Below, in pieces: positions 8,035-16,278 of a stretch of DNA of 64,000 nt (positions are counted from its first letter, which is position 1; each line of letters opens with the position of its first letter). The notes under the pieces are model-generated. The model was not told the origin of the DNA, did no database searches, and saw nothing but the letters and a program-made list of their open reading frames with translations. The DNA is from Falsiroseomonas ponticola (GTDB taxonomy: Bacteria; Pseudomonadota; Alphaproteobacteria; Acetobacterales; Acetobacteraceae): assembly GCF_016805305.1 (NCBI RefSeq), contig NZ_JAERQN010000012.1, positions 62,001 through 126,000 on the forward strand, written 5' to 3'. A program made the translations under genes and the position numbers.

Positions 8035-8904
8035 TCAGGCGACGGGGTTTTCCAGGATGCCGATGCCCGGCACCTCGATCCGCACCACGTCGCCCGCCTT
8101 CATGAACTTCGGCGGGTTGAAGCCGATGCCGACGCCGGCGGGCGTGCCCGTCGCGATCACGTCGCCCGGCTCCAGCGTGATGGCAGCGCTGATCGCCTCC
8201 ACCAGGGTCGGGATGTCGAAGATAAGGTCGGAGACGGGCGCATGCTGCCGGCGCTCCCCGTTCAGCCAGGTGGTCAGCGTCAGCGCCGTGGGGTCCGGGC
8301 ACTCGTCGGCCGTGAGGATAGCCGGGCCCATGGGCGCGAAGGTGTCGAGGCCCTTGCCCAGGATCCACTGGCTGTGCCGCTTCTGCAGGTGCCGCGCCGT
8401 GACGTCATTGACGATGGTGTAGCCGAAGACGTGCTTCAGCGCGTCCGCCTTGCTGATCCCGCGCCCGCCGGTGCCGATGACGACGCCGAGTTCGCCCTCG
8501 TAGTCCAGGCCCCCGGTCGGGTCCATCGCGCTCAGGATCGGCTCGCCATTCGCGATGATGCTGGTGTGGGGCTTGCTGAAGACGACGGGGAACGGGGGCA
8601 CCACGTCCTTGGCGCCGCCATCGAAGCCCGATCCCGCGAATTCCTTCGCGTGCTCGTGATAGTTCTTGCCCACGCAGAAGATGTTCTTGGGCGTGCGGGG
8701 GATGGGCGCCAGCAGCTTCGCCCCCGCCGCGACCGGCGCCTTGGCGGCCGCCGCCTTGGCCGCCGGCAGCGCGCCGGAGGCGATCAGCCCCACCATGTCC
8801 CGCGGCAGGCCGGCATCGGCGGCGGTCAGGTCCAGCACCTGCCCCGCCGCATCCAGCGCGCCCACGCGCGCGCCCTTGGAATCCGTGAACGTCACCAGCC
8901 GCAT
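8035..8904 (-). CDS. Fumarylacetoacetate hydrolase (FAH) family protein
   Basis: The 289-residue protein has a short N-terminal domain and a C-terminal FAH fold. FAH-superfamily enzymes hydrolyse C-C bonds of beta-keto acids, decarboxylate oxaloacetate-like acids or tautomerise. The metal site is visible: FCVGKNYHEHAKEF, the acidic pair in LDYEGELGVVIG, and NDVTARHLQ. KGLDTFAPMGP and TGTPAGVG are the other family blocks. It starts 15 bases after the amidase stop, so the two are co-transcribed. The C-terminal pattern fits the 2-hydroxyhepta-2,4-diene-1,7-dioate isomerase/ureidoglycolate-lyase-like subgroup. The true substrate is not determinable. Confidence 0.9.
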   Translation of the reverse strand: MRLVTFTDSKGARVGALDAAGQVLDLTAADAGLPRDMVGLIASGALPAAKAAAAKAPVAAGAKLLAPIPRTPKNIFCVGKNYHEHAKEFAGSGFDGGAKDVVPPFPVVFSKPHTSIIANGEPILSAMDPTGGLDYEGELGVVIGTGGRGISKADALKHVFGYTIVNDVTARHLQKRHSQWILGKGLDTFAPMGPAILTADECPDPTALTLTTWLNGERRQHAPVSDLIFDIPTLVEAISAAITLEPGDVIATGTPAGVGIGFNPPKFMKAGDVVRIEVPGIGILENPVA

Positions 8905-8919
8905 CGCGCGGTCCCCCAG

Positions 8920-10347
8920 TCAGTTGAGCTTGGCGCGCATCTGCCCGGATTCCGAGGGATTGGCCAGGGGGAGGCTCGCCGCCGTCTCCAGCGCCCGTGC
9001 CGCGCGGAAGGCGAGGTCATCCCGGTAGAGCGCCGCGGCCACCTGCACCGCCCGCGGCATGCCGGCCTCATCCAGGCCGATCGGCACGGCGATGGCGGGC
9101 TGGCGGGTCAGGTTGAAGGCGAAGGTCCAGGGCGCCCAGTCCCGCCACAGCGCTTCCACCGGGCGGATGGTCGGCGCATCGGCGTCCAGCGCCGCGGTCG
9201 GTGTGGCCGCCGTCAGGATCAGGTCGTAGCGCTGGTGGAAGCGCGCCATGGCGTGCCCGCATTCCACGCGCAGCATGTCGGCGCCGAGGAAATCGGCCGC
9301 GCCCATGTCGCCCATCTTCCGGGCCACTTCCTCGATCCCCGCATCCAGATGGCCGCGCTTCTCGGCTGGCGTGCCGGTCCAGATGCGGGCGATCGCGACG
9401 CCCCAGACGCGGGAGAAGATGGCGCGGGTGTCGGGCAGCTGGGGGTCCGCTTCCTCGACGATCGCGCCCTGCTCCGACAGCAGCCTGGCCGCGACCTGCA
9501 GCGCCGCCTCCCCTTCCTCATCCAGCGGGGGCTCGAAGCCCAGGCGCCGGACGACCGCCACCCGGAGGCCGGCCACGCCCTGGTCCATGCCCGCCCGCCA
9601 ATCACGCGGGTCATCGGGCAGGCAGACGGGGTCGCGCAAATCGTGGCGCGCCATGGCGGACATCATCAGCGCCGCGTCGCCCACGCTCCGCGTCATCGGC
9701 CCGGCGCAGGCGACGGCGGAGAAGGCGCCATGCGGCCATTGCGGAATGCGCCCATAGCTCGGCTTCACGCCGACCAGGCCGCAATAGGCGGCGGGGATGC
9801 GGATCGATCCGCCGGCATCGGTGCCGATATGCAGCGGCCCGAAGCAGGCCGCCCCCGCGGCCCCGGCGCCGGAGGAACTGCCGCCCGGCGTTCGCTGCGG
9901 GTTCCAGGGGTTGCGGGTGATGCCATGCAGCGGGCAGTCGCCGGGCGTCTTCCAGCCGAATTCCGTGGTTGTCGTCTTGCCGATGATGACGGCCCCCGCC
10001 GCCTTCAGCCCGACCACGGCCGGCGCATCCTCGGTTGCCGGCGCGGGGTCCGTCACCAGGCTGCCGCGCCGCGTCGGGAAGCCCGCCATGTTCAGCAGGT
10101 CCTTCACCGTGCAGGGCACGCCATCCAGCATGCCCATGGGCCGGCCCGCGGCCCAGCGCGCCTCACTTTCCCCGGCATCCTTCAGGGCGCGGGGGTTCAT
10201 GGCGGCGAAGGCATTGACCCAGGGGTTGTAGCGGGCGATCCGCTCCGTCACCGCCTTCAGCGCCTCCACGGGGGAGAGGGCGCGCCGCGCATAGAGCGAG
10301 AGCAGCTGCTCCGCCGTCATCAGCGCGGGATCGGTCGGTGTGGTCAT
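8920..10347 (-). CDS. Amidase signature family hydrolase
   Basis: A 475-residue amidase with the Ser-cisSer-Lys triad: Lys82 in VKDLLN, the cis-Ser in GGSSSG (155-160) and the nucleophile Ser181 in GTDAGGSIR. It hydrolyses a carboxamide or related bond to the acid and ammonia in the cytoplasm. GGAAG seven bases before ATG 10347 decides the start; an upstream in-frame extension lacks such a site. It is the promoter-proximal gene of the minus operon amidase, FAH hydrolase, Bug receptor, M20 peptidase, and is divergent by 65 bp from the deacetylase-like operon. The substrate may be a cyclic or aromatic amide, but that is inference from the neighbours. Confidence 0.92.
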   Translation of the reverse strand: MTTPTDPALMTAEQLLSLYARRALSPVEALKAVTERIARYNPWVNAFAAMNPRALKDAGESEARWAAGRPMGMLDGVPCTVKDLLNMAGFPTRRGSLVTDPAPATEDAPAVVGLKAAGAVIIGKTTTTEFGWKTPGDCPLHGITRNPWNPQRTPGGSSSGAGAAGAACFGPLHIGTDAGGSIRIPAAYCGLVGVKPSYGRIPQWPHGAFSAVACAGPMTRSVGDAALMMSAMARHDLRDPVCLPDDPRDWRAGMDQGVAGLRVAVVRRLGFEPPLDEEGEAALQVAARLLSEQGAIVEEADPQLPDTRAIFSRVWGVAIARIWTGTPAEKRGHLDAGIEEVARKMGDMGAADFLGADMLRVECGHAMARFHQRYDLILTAATPTAALDADAPTIRPVEALWRDWAPWTFAFNLTRQPAIAVPIGLDEAGMPRAVQVAAALYRDDLAFRAARALETAASLPLANPSESGQMRAKLN

Positions 10348-10412
10348 GCGGGGCTTCCAGGGGGGCTCGGTGGCGGGCAGCATGGCGCCACGCAGCCCGA
10401 GAGGAAACCCCG

Positions 10413-11309
10413 ATGCCCGAACCGACTCCCCCTTGGGAACTCACCGAGCCCGAGTGGCGGAAGATCGTCGGCCGCGCCCGCGCCGGCCGCAGCCTGCGCC
10501 CGGCTTCCTGGCCCGGCGGGGCGCGGTGCTGCGTGACGCTGTCCTTCGACGCGGACCATGAGACGGGGCCGCTGCGCGACTCCGATGACAGCCCGATGCG
10601 CATCAGCCAGGGGCAGTACGGTTCGCGCCAGGGCATTCCGCGCATCCGCGCGCTGCTGGCCAGGCACGGCATCCCGGCGACCTTCTTCTACCCCGCCGTC
10701 AGCGCCATGCTGCACCCGGAGGAGATCCGCGCCGTGGCCGATGAGGGCCATGAGATCGGCATCCATTCCTGGATCCACGAGGCCAACACCAAGCTGCCCC
10801 AGGGGGTGGAGCGGGACCTGACGCTGCGTTCCGCCGATATGCTGGAGAAGCTGTCGGGCCAGCGCCCCGTCGGCATCCGCACGGCCTCCTGGGACTTCTC
10901 CATCGACACGCTGTCGATCATCAAGGAGATGGGGCTGCTCTACGATTCGTCGCTGATGGCTGACGACGATGCCTATGAGCTGCTGGACCAGGGCGAGCCG
11001 ACCGGCATCGTGGAACTGCCGCCGGAGTGGATCCGCGACGACGCCGTCTATTTCAACATGCTCCGCTTCAGCGGCCTTCGCCCCTACACGCCGCCTTCCG
11101 CGGTGGAGGAGATCTTCACGGCGGAATTCGACGGCGCCTATGCGGAAGGGGGCATGTTCCTGCTGACCATGCATCCGCACATCATCGGCCACCGGTCGCG
11201 CCTGCCGCTGCTCGACCGCCTGATCACCCGCATGAAGAAGCATGAGGGCGTGTGGTTCGCGACCCATGCGCAGGCCGCGCAATGGTGCAAGGACCATGGT
11301 GGCGGCTGA
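10413..11309 (+). CDS. Polysaccharide-deacetylase-fold hydrolase (PgdA/imidase/PuuE-like)
   Basis: The 298-residue protein has the NodB homology fold. The segment GGARCCVTLSFDADHE supplies the Asp pair. GQYGSRQGIPRI, IPATFFYPA and GHEIGIHSWIHE (metal His in HSWIHE) follow. It has no signal peptide, so a cell-wall role is unlikely. Cytoplasmic members of this length include HP0310-like proteins, cyclic-imide hydrolases and the PuuE allantoinase. In an operon with an amidase and an AtzH-like protein, hydrolysis of a cyclic imide or ureide is the better guess. GAGG lies eight bases before ATG 10413. The next gene overlaps its last 14 bases. Confidence 0.85.
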   Translation: MPEPTPPWELTEPEWRKIVGRARAGRSLRPASWPGGARCCVTLSFDADHETGPLRDSDDSPMRISQGQYGSRQGIPRIRALLARHGIPATFFYPAVSAMLHPEEIRAVADEGHEIGIHSWIHEANTKLPQGVERDLTLRSADMLEKLSGQRPVGIRTASWDFSIDTLSIIKEMGLLYDSSLMADDDAYELLDQGEPTGIVELPPEWIRDDAVYFNMLRFSGLRPYTPPSAVEEIFTAEFDGAYAEGGMFLLTMHPHIIGHRSRLPLLDRLITRMKKHEGVWFATHAQAAQWCKDHGGG

Positions 11310-12810
11310 CCGTCGCTGGCTGCCGGCGCTGCTGCTGATCCTGCTGGCCTGGCTGCCGCTGGCGGCCCAGGCGCAGGACCGCGTGCTGCAATCCGGCTGG
11401 TATGCCGGGGAGCCGCAGCAATACCTGCGCCAGGGGGAGTTGACGGGCCTCGACATCGAGATGGTCCGCGCCATCGCCCGCCAGGCCGGGGAGGAGGTCC
11501 GCTTCCTCCCCATGGAATACCTGCCGCTGCTCGATGCCGTGGCGGCGGGGCGCCTCGACCTCGCGACCGGCATCCCGGAGACGCCGGAGCGGGCCGCGCG
11601 CTTCGCCCTCTCCCTGCCCTACCGCCACGATACCAACGTGCTCATCACCCGGCGGGGGGAAGCGGCGCGGCTCCGCTTCGCCGATGCCGCCGGGCTCGCA
11701 GCCTTCATGGCGGAAGACAGGCATTTCCGCCTCGGCGTGCGGGCCGGCTTTTCCTACTTCGATGCGGCGCTCGATGAGGTGATCGCCGCCCCGCCCGCGC
11801 CGGGCCGTGTCCGTGCGGCGAGCAACGACGCCACGAACATCCGCCGGCTGCTGGCCGGCGAGATCGATGGCTTCCTGGCGGAGCGGCTTTCCGTCGCGCT
11901 CGCGATCACCAGCCTTGGTGCCGCCGCACAGGTCGAGGAAGCGCGGATGCGGATCGTCATCCCCCTGCACCTCGCCTTCAACCGGGAGACGATGACGCCG
12001 GCGCTGCTCGGCCGCATCGATGCGGCGATCGAGATGCTGACGGAGGACGGCACGCTGGACCGCATCGCCTCCCGCTTCCGCTTTCCCATCCTGCTGTCGC
12101 TGACCATCGACAGCCGCTGGTTCCTGATGCTGCAGATCACCGGCGCGATCGCCAGCGCGCTGGCCGGGACGCTGGCCGCGCGGCACAGCGGCTGGTCGCT
12201 GTTCGGGGCCTTCGTGCTGGCCGCCATCACGGCCGGTGCCGGCGGCGTGCTGCGGAACCTGCTGATGGGGCGCTTCCCGCTCGGCATCCTGCGCAATCCC
12301 CTGTTCCTCCAGCTCATCCTGGGCACGGTGCTGGTGGTCTGGGCGGTGATGCATGCCTGGGCGCTGCTGCGGGGCCGGGCGATCCTGGCCTTCTGGATCG
12401 CGCAGCTGGCGGTGGCGATGCGCCGGCGCCGCGCCGATCGCTGGCTGTTCGATTTCGCCGATGCGCTCGGCCTGGGGGCCTCCACCGTCCTCGGCGTCAC
12501 CATCGCCTTCGGCATGGGGGCGGACCCGCTCTGGCTCTGGGGGCCGCTGCTCGGCACCATCACCGGCGCGGGCGGCGGCATCATCCGCGACGTGCTGCGC
12601 GGCGGCGGCAGCATCCCGAACCTCACGACCGGCTTCTACGGGGAGGTGTCGCTGATCTGGTCCCTCGCCCTCACCGGCTACCTGATGGCGCGCGGGCCGG
12701 GGATCGAGATCGATGAGGTCGTGCCCGCCGTCATCGTGGCCGTCATCGGCTGCGTCGTGACGCGCATGGCGGCACTGGCCTTCGGCTGGAAGCCACCGCG
12801 CCTTGCCTGA
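11296..12810 (+). CDS. Fusion of a periplasmic solute-binding domain to a TRIC/UPF0126 membrane channel
   Basis: This 504-residue protein combines two families. Residues 7-26 form a hydrophobic signal/anchor ending PLAAQAQ. Residues about 28-262 are an extracellular solute-binding domain of family 3 (GLDIEMVRAIA, LPLLDAVAAGRLDLATG, GEIDGFLAERL). From about 273 to 500 come six or so hydrophobic helices with two copies of the UPF0126/TRIC motif, GAGGVLRNLL (314-323) and GAGGGIIRDVL (424-434), each followed by a Pro turn (MGRFPLG, GGSIPN). Bacterial TRIC proteins are small trimeric cation channels, and some were called glycine transporters. A ligand-gated channel or a receptor-linked uptake protein is plausible. 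The ATG at 11296 overlaps the deacetylase gene by 14 bases. Confidence 0.85.
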   Translation: MVAADRRWLPALLLILLAWLPLAAQAQDRVLQSGWYAGEPQQYLRQGELTGLDIEMVRAIARQAGEEVRFLPMEYLPLLDAVAAGRLDLATGIPETPERAARFALSLPYRHDTNVLITRRGEAARLRFADAAGLAAFMAEDRHFRLGVRAGFSYFDAALDEVIAAPPAPGRVRAASNDATNIRRLLAGEIDGFLAERLSVALAITSLGAAAQVEEARMRIVIPLHLAFNRETMTPALLGRIDAAIEMLTEDGTLDRIASRFRFPILLSLTIDSRWFLMLQITGAIASALAGTLAARHSGWSLFGAFVLAAITAGAGGVLRNLLMGRFPLGILRNPLFLQLILGTVLVVWAVMHAWALLRGRAILAFWIAQLAVAMRRRRADRWLFDFADALGLGASTVLGVTIAFGMGADPLWLWGPLLGTITGAGGGIIRDVLRGGGSIPNLTTGFYGEVSLIWSLALTGYLMARGPGIEIDEVVPAVIVAVIGCVVTRMAALAFGWKPPRLA

Positions 12811-12822
12811 GCAGGAGCCTGC

Positions 12823-13986
12823 ATGACCTCCCCCTTCGTTCCCGGCACCGCCGTCCATGTCGAAGGCCGCGCGGGCGGCCCGCTCTCGGGCCTCCGCTTC
12901 GCGGCGAAGGACCTGTTCGACGTGGCCGGCCATCCGACCGGCGGCGGCAACCCGGACTGGGCGCGGCAGAACCCGGTGCCCTCGCGGCATGCCTGGGCGG
13001 TGCAGGCGCTGCTCGACGCGGGCGCCACGCTGATCGGCAAGACCATCACGGACGAGGTCTCGCTCGGCATCCTCGGCGAGAATGCCTTCGAGGGCACGCC
13101 GCCGAACCCCGCGGCACCGGGCCATGTGCCGGGGGGTTCCTCCTCCGGTTCCGCCAGCGCCGTCGCGCAGGGGCTCTGCGAGACGGCGCTCGGCACCGAT
13201 ACGGGCGGGTCTGTGCGCGTGCCCGCCAGCTTCTGCGGGCTGTTCGGCATCCGCCCGACGCATGGGCGGCTCGACCTCTCCGGCATGATGCCGCAGGCGC
13301 CGTCATCGGACACGACGGGCTGGTTCGCGCGGGATGCCGCCACCTTCGCCCGGGTTTCCGCGGTGCTGCTGGAGGAGGCGATCGGCGATGCGGTGCCGGC
13401 GCGGCTGGTGGTCGCGACCGATGCCTTCGCCTTCGCGGATCAGGAAGCCGCGGCGGCGCTCACCCCGATGCTGGACCGGCTAAAGCGCCTGGTGCCGGAG
13501 TGGCGGGAAGAAGCCATGGCGCCCCAGGGCCTCACCACCTGGTCCCGCGCGCAGCGCACGCTGCAACCGGTGGAGGCATGGCAGACCTTCCGGCCATGGG
13601 TGGAGCGCGACAATCCGCGCTTCGCCTTCGGGGTCGCGCGCGGCCTCGTCATGGCATCGCTGACGCCGGAGGCGGAGTTGGGCTGGGCGGCGCTGGTGCG
13701 GCGGGAGGCGCGCGGGCGGCTGCGGCACCTGCTGCCGCCAGGCACCATCCTGGCCATGCCGACCACGCCCTTCGCCGCGCCGAAGGCGGGACTGCCGCTG
13801 CCGGAACTGGACGGCATCCGCGCCGCCATCAACGTGCTCTGCGCCCATGGCGGGCTGGCGGGCCATCCGCAGGTCAGCATCCCCGGCGCCACCGTGGATG
13901 GCCGGCCGATCGGGCTCAGCCTGCTTGCCGCGCGCGGCGCCGATGCCATGCTGGTGCGCATGGCACTCGCGATGGAGCATGGCTGA
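12823..13986 (+). CDS. Amidase (AMI1-like)
   Basis: A compact 387-residue amidase-signature enzyme. Lys29 lies in FAAKDLFDVAG, the cis-Ser in VPGGSSSGS (102-110) and the nucleophile Ser130 in GTDTGGSVR. NPDW, the TITDE/GENAFEGTPPNP block and DTTGWFARD closely resemble the plant AMI1 type of small amidase rather than the 450-500-residue type at 8920-10347. It is cytoplasmic. It begins 12 bases after the fusion-channel gene, and its stop codon overlaps the start of the AtzH-like gene (TGATG), so the two are translationally coupled. Pairing with AtzH-like proteins is seen for amidases acting on ureides, carboxybiuret and oxalurate. Confidence 0.9.
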   Translation: MTSPFVPGTAVHVEGRAGGPLSGLRFAAKDLFDVAGHPTGGGNPDWARQNPVPSRHAWAVQALLDAGATLIGKTITDEVSLGILGENAFEGTPPNPAAPGHVPGGSSSGSASAVAQGLCETALGTDTGGSVRVPASFCGLFGIRPTHGRLDLSGMMPQAPSSDTTGWFARDAATFARVSAVLLEEAIGDAVPARLVVATDAFAFADQEAAAALTPMLDRLKRLVPEWREEAMAPQGLTTWSRAQRTLQPVEAWQTFRPWVERDNPRFAFGVARGLVMASLTPEAELGWAALVRREARGRLRHLLPPGTILAMPTTPFAAPKAGLPLPELDGIRAAINVLCAHGGLAGHPQVSIPGATVDGRPIGLSLLAARGADAMLVRMALAMEHG

Positions 13987-14381
13987 TGGAGGTGAACATC
14001 CCCGAGGTGGTGGAGGAGATCCGCGGCCTGTTCGAACGCTACGAGCAGGCGCTGATCGACAAGGATGTCGATGTGCTGGACGCCACCTTCTGGAACAGCC
14101 CGCACACCATCCGCTACGCGATCCATGAAAACGGCTACGGCTTCGACGAGATCCACGCCCATCGCGTCCGCCGCCCGCCGGGCCCCGGCATCAAGCTGGC
14201 GCGCCGGCGCCTCGTGATCACGACGCTGGGGCGGGACATGGCGACCGTGAACCTGGAGTTCGACATGCGCGGCCGCGCCACCACGGGCCGGCAGAGCCAG
14301 ACCTGGGTGCGGTTCCCCGACCTCGGCTGGAAGGTCGTCTCCGCCCATGTGTCGGTGACGGAGGCGACGCCCGCCTATTGA
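13986..14381 (+). CDS. AtzH/HpxZ-like protein (DUF3225, SnoaL-like fold)
   Basis: A 131-residue protein with an NTF2/SnoaL-type cone fold. The acidic N-terminal helices (NIPEVVEEIRGLFERYEQAL) and FWNSPHTIRYAIHENG followed by the RVRRPPGPGIKLARRR and GRQSQTWVRF strands match the AtzH/HpxZ family. Such proteins accompany amidases in cyanuric-acid and oxalurate degradation and are thought to stabilise the amidase complex. The ATG is reused from the amidase TGATG junction. No AtzG/HpxX-like small subunit was found between or beside the two genes, so the amidase here may pair directly with this protein. Confidence 0.85.
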   Translation: MEVNIPEVVEEIRGLFERYEQALIDKDVDVLDATFWNSPHTIRYAIHENGYGFDEIHAHRVRRPPGPGIKLARRRLVITTLGRDMATVNLEFDMRGRATTGRQSQTWVRFPDLGWKVVSAHVSVTEATPAY

Positions 14382-14382
14382 G

Positions 14383-15054
14383 TCAGTGGATGGCGCCCTG
14401 GCGCATCAGCGCAGCGTAGATGTCCCGCGTCGCGGCGCCGAGCGAGCGCGACAATTCCTCCAGCGCCGCGATCCGCTCCACGCGCGGGGCGGCGCGCGAC
14501 GCTTCCTCCGCCGAGAGCAGCAGCGGGACCAGGCCGGTGGCGCGGGCAAGCCCGATGAGGAGGGAATCCCGGGGGTCCGGGATGCTGTCGTCCAGCAGCA
14601 CGTGACGCAGCCGGGCGCGCACTTCCTCCACCGCCGCGGCGCCTTCCGCCTTCGGGTAGCGGCGGTCGGGGAAGACCCAGAGGAAGCGGTCCTCCACCCG
14701 GCGCAGCACGCCCTGCTGAACCAGGCGTTCCAGCAGCTGCGTGCGGAGCGGCCCCGCGCCCTTGGCGATGTCCTGGATCCAGCCGCGGCTGGTCCGCGCG
14801 CGGCCGAGGGCGCCGAGCCGGGCGAGCACGCCATCCAGCACCGCATCGCCGGTCGGCCGCGGGTCGACGACCGAAAGGCTGTCGAGGTCCGTGTCCACCC
14901 GCCCGGCCAGGGCGAGTTCCATCAGGATGGCGCCGACGACGGCAAGATCCCCCGCCGGGCCGGGCAGCCCGACGGGCTTCCCCGTCTCGTCATCGAGGAG
15001 GAGGAGCAGGATCTCCTCCGGCATCGTCAGGGCCATCGCATCCATCCCGGGCAT
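14383..15054 (-). CDS. GPP34 (GOLPH3/Vps74) family protein, copy 1
   Basis: The 223-residue protein has the GPP34 layout: MTMPEEI-like start followed by LLLLLDDETGKPVG, GAILMELALAGRVDTD, the VVDPRPTGDAVLDGVL block, then ERLVQQGVLRR, FLWVFPDRRYP and a helical C terminus with SLLIGLARATGLVPLLL. Eukaryotic members bind phosphatidylinositol-4-phosphate at the Golgi. Bacterial members have no assigned function. No signal peptide is present, and the protein is probably a peripheral cytoplasmic protein. The start is uncertain (ATG 15054, 15045 or 15036). It converges on the AtzH-like gene with one base between stops. A second copy lies at 16279-16941. Confidence 0.88.
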   Translation of the reverse strand: MPGMDAMALTMPEEILLLLLDDETGKPVGLPGPAGDLAVVGAILMELALAGRVDTDLDSLSVVDPRPTGDAVLDGVLARLGALGRARTSRGWIQDIAKGAGPLRTQLLERLVQQGVLRRVEDRFLWVFPDRRYPKAEGAAAVEEVRARLRHVLLDDSIPDPRDSLLIGLARATGLVPLLLSAEEASRAAPRVERIAALEELSRSLGAATRDIYAALMRQGAIH

Positions 15055-15072
15055 CGGGCGCGATGGTGCACG

Positions 15073-15102
15073 AAAAAGGGGCGGCCGTCAGGCGGCCGCC
15101 CC
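15073..15102 (-). terminator. Intrinsic terminator after the Bug gene
   Basis: On the minus strand a perfect 10-bp GC stem (arms 15078-15087 and 15093-15102, 5-base loop) is followed by five T residues (the AAAAA at 15073-15077). It lies 24 bases past the Bug stop codon at 15127 and before the GPP34 gene, so it separates their transcripts. Confidence 0.85.
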
Positions 15103-15126
15103 CGCTTCACCACCGTGGGCTCTTTG

Positions 15127-16116
15127 TCAGCTGACGGTGATGTTGAACTGCCGGGCCACGGCGGTCCATTCGGCGATCTCGCGCCGCATCAGCGCGATGA
15201 AATCCGCGCCCGCCGGCGGCGGGTTGCGCGGCATGGTCTGAAGTTCGACGAAGCGGGACGCCAGCTCCGGCCGCGCCAGGATCGGCGGGATGATGGAGGC
15301 CAGCTTCTCCACGATCGGCGCCGGCAGGCCCTTCGGCCCCGACAGGCCGAGCCACTGCGCGGAGGTCAGCTTGGGATAGCCGAGTTCCGCGAAGGTCGGC
15401 ACGTTCGGGAACATCGCCAGGCGCTGGGCGGTGGAGACCGCGAGCGCGCGCAGCGACCCGTCGCGCATCTGCTGCGTGTTGGTGGTGATGGGGTCCACCA
15501 TGCATTCGATGTTGCCCGCGAGCACGTCCTGCATGGCCGGCGCGCTGCCGGCATAGGGGATGTGGTCGAAGTTGGGCGCCCCGGCCTCGGCCGACAGCAT
15601 CGCGCCCAGCAGGTGCGGCGCGGAGCCGATGCCCGAGGAGCCGTAGCGCACCGGCCGCGTCTTCGCCGCCGTCACCAGCTGCTCCAGCGTCTGGAACGGG
15701 GAGTTGGCGCGCACCAGGATGATGTTCGGCGCCTCCACCAGCTGCATGATGTGGGTGAAGTCGTTGATCGGGTCGAAGGGCAGGCTCGGCCGGGTCGCCG
15801 TGCTGAACACATGCACGGAGGCATGGCTGACGAGCAGCGTGTAGCCATCGGCCGGGGCCTTGGCGACGAGGTCGGTGCCGATGATGCCGCCGGCGCCCGG
15901 GCGGTTCTCCACCACGATGTTCTGGCCCAGCGCCTGCGCCATGGCGGGCGCCATCAGGCGGGCGACGGTATCCACCAGCCCGCCCGGGGGGAACTGTGCC
16001 ACCAGGCGGATCGTACCGCGGGTCGGCCAGGCGCCCTGGGCGCAGAGCGCGGCCGGGGCGGCGAGGGTCCCGACGGCGCCGGCGGTGAGGCCGAGCAGGT
16101 GACGACGTTGCAACAT
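15127..16116 (-). CDS. Bug-family (TTT) solute-binding protein
   Basis: A 329-residue periplasmic receptor. The signal peptide (MLQRRHLLGLTAGAV through ALCAQG) is followed by RGTIRLVAQFPPGGLVDTVA and ENRPGAGGIIG, the two Bug signatures, then GSSGIGSAPH and IPYAGSAPAMQDVLAG. GGGAG seven bases before ATG 16116 fixes the start; a longer frame upstream has no such site. The gene is monocistronic, flanked by a clear terminator downstream and a hairpin region upstream, and sits between two GPP34 genes. Ligand and membrane partners are unknown. Confidence 0.93.
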   Translation of the reverse strand: MLQRRHLLGLTAGAVGTLAAPAALCAQGAWPTRGTIRLVAQFPPGGLVDTVARLMAPAMAQALGQNIVVENRPGAGGIIGTDLVAKAPADGYTLLVSHASVHVFSTATRPSLPFDPINDFTHIMQLVEAPNIILVRANSPFQTLEQLVTAAKTRPVRYGSSGIGSAPHLLGAMLSAEAGAPNFDHIPYAGSAPAMQDVLAGNIECMVDPITTNTQQMRDGSLRALAVSTAQRLAMFPNVPTFAELGYPKLTSAQWLGLSGPKGLPAPIVEKLASIIPPILARPELASRFVELQTMPRNPPPAGADFIALMRREIAEWTAVARQFNITVS

Positions 16117-16162
16117 GGATGCGCTCCCAGAGGTCAAACCAGGGAGAGGTTCCGCACAAATT

Positions 16163-16179
16163 CCGGGCAACATGCCCGG
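16163..16179. other. Short inverted repeat between GPP34 copy 2 and the Bug gene
   Basis: CCGGGCA-ACA-TGCCCGG forms a 7-bp perfect stem in the 162-bp intergenic region. In the minus direction it is followed by AATTTG. It may end the GPP34/HpxW-like transcript or act as an operator for the Bug gene. Confidence 0.35.
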
Positions 16180-16278
16180 TTCCTATGGCGGATACCCCAA
16201 CCTGCCTCCCGGTTAGGCAAGCGCCATGCCGCGGCATCGGCCTGACCTGACGGCGCGGCCACCTGCCGGTAGGCTGCG

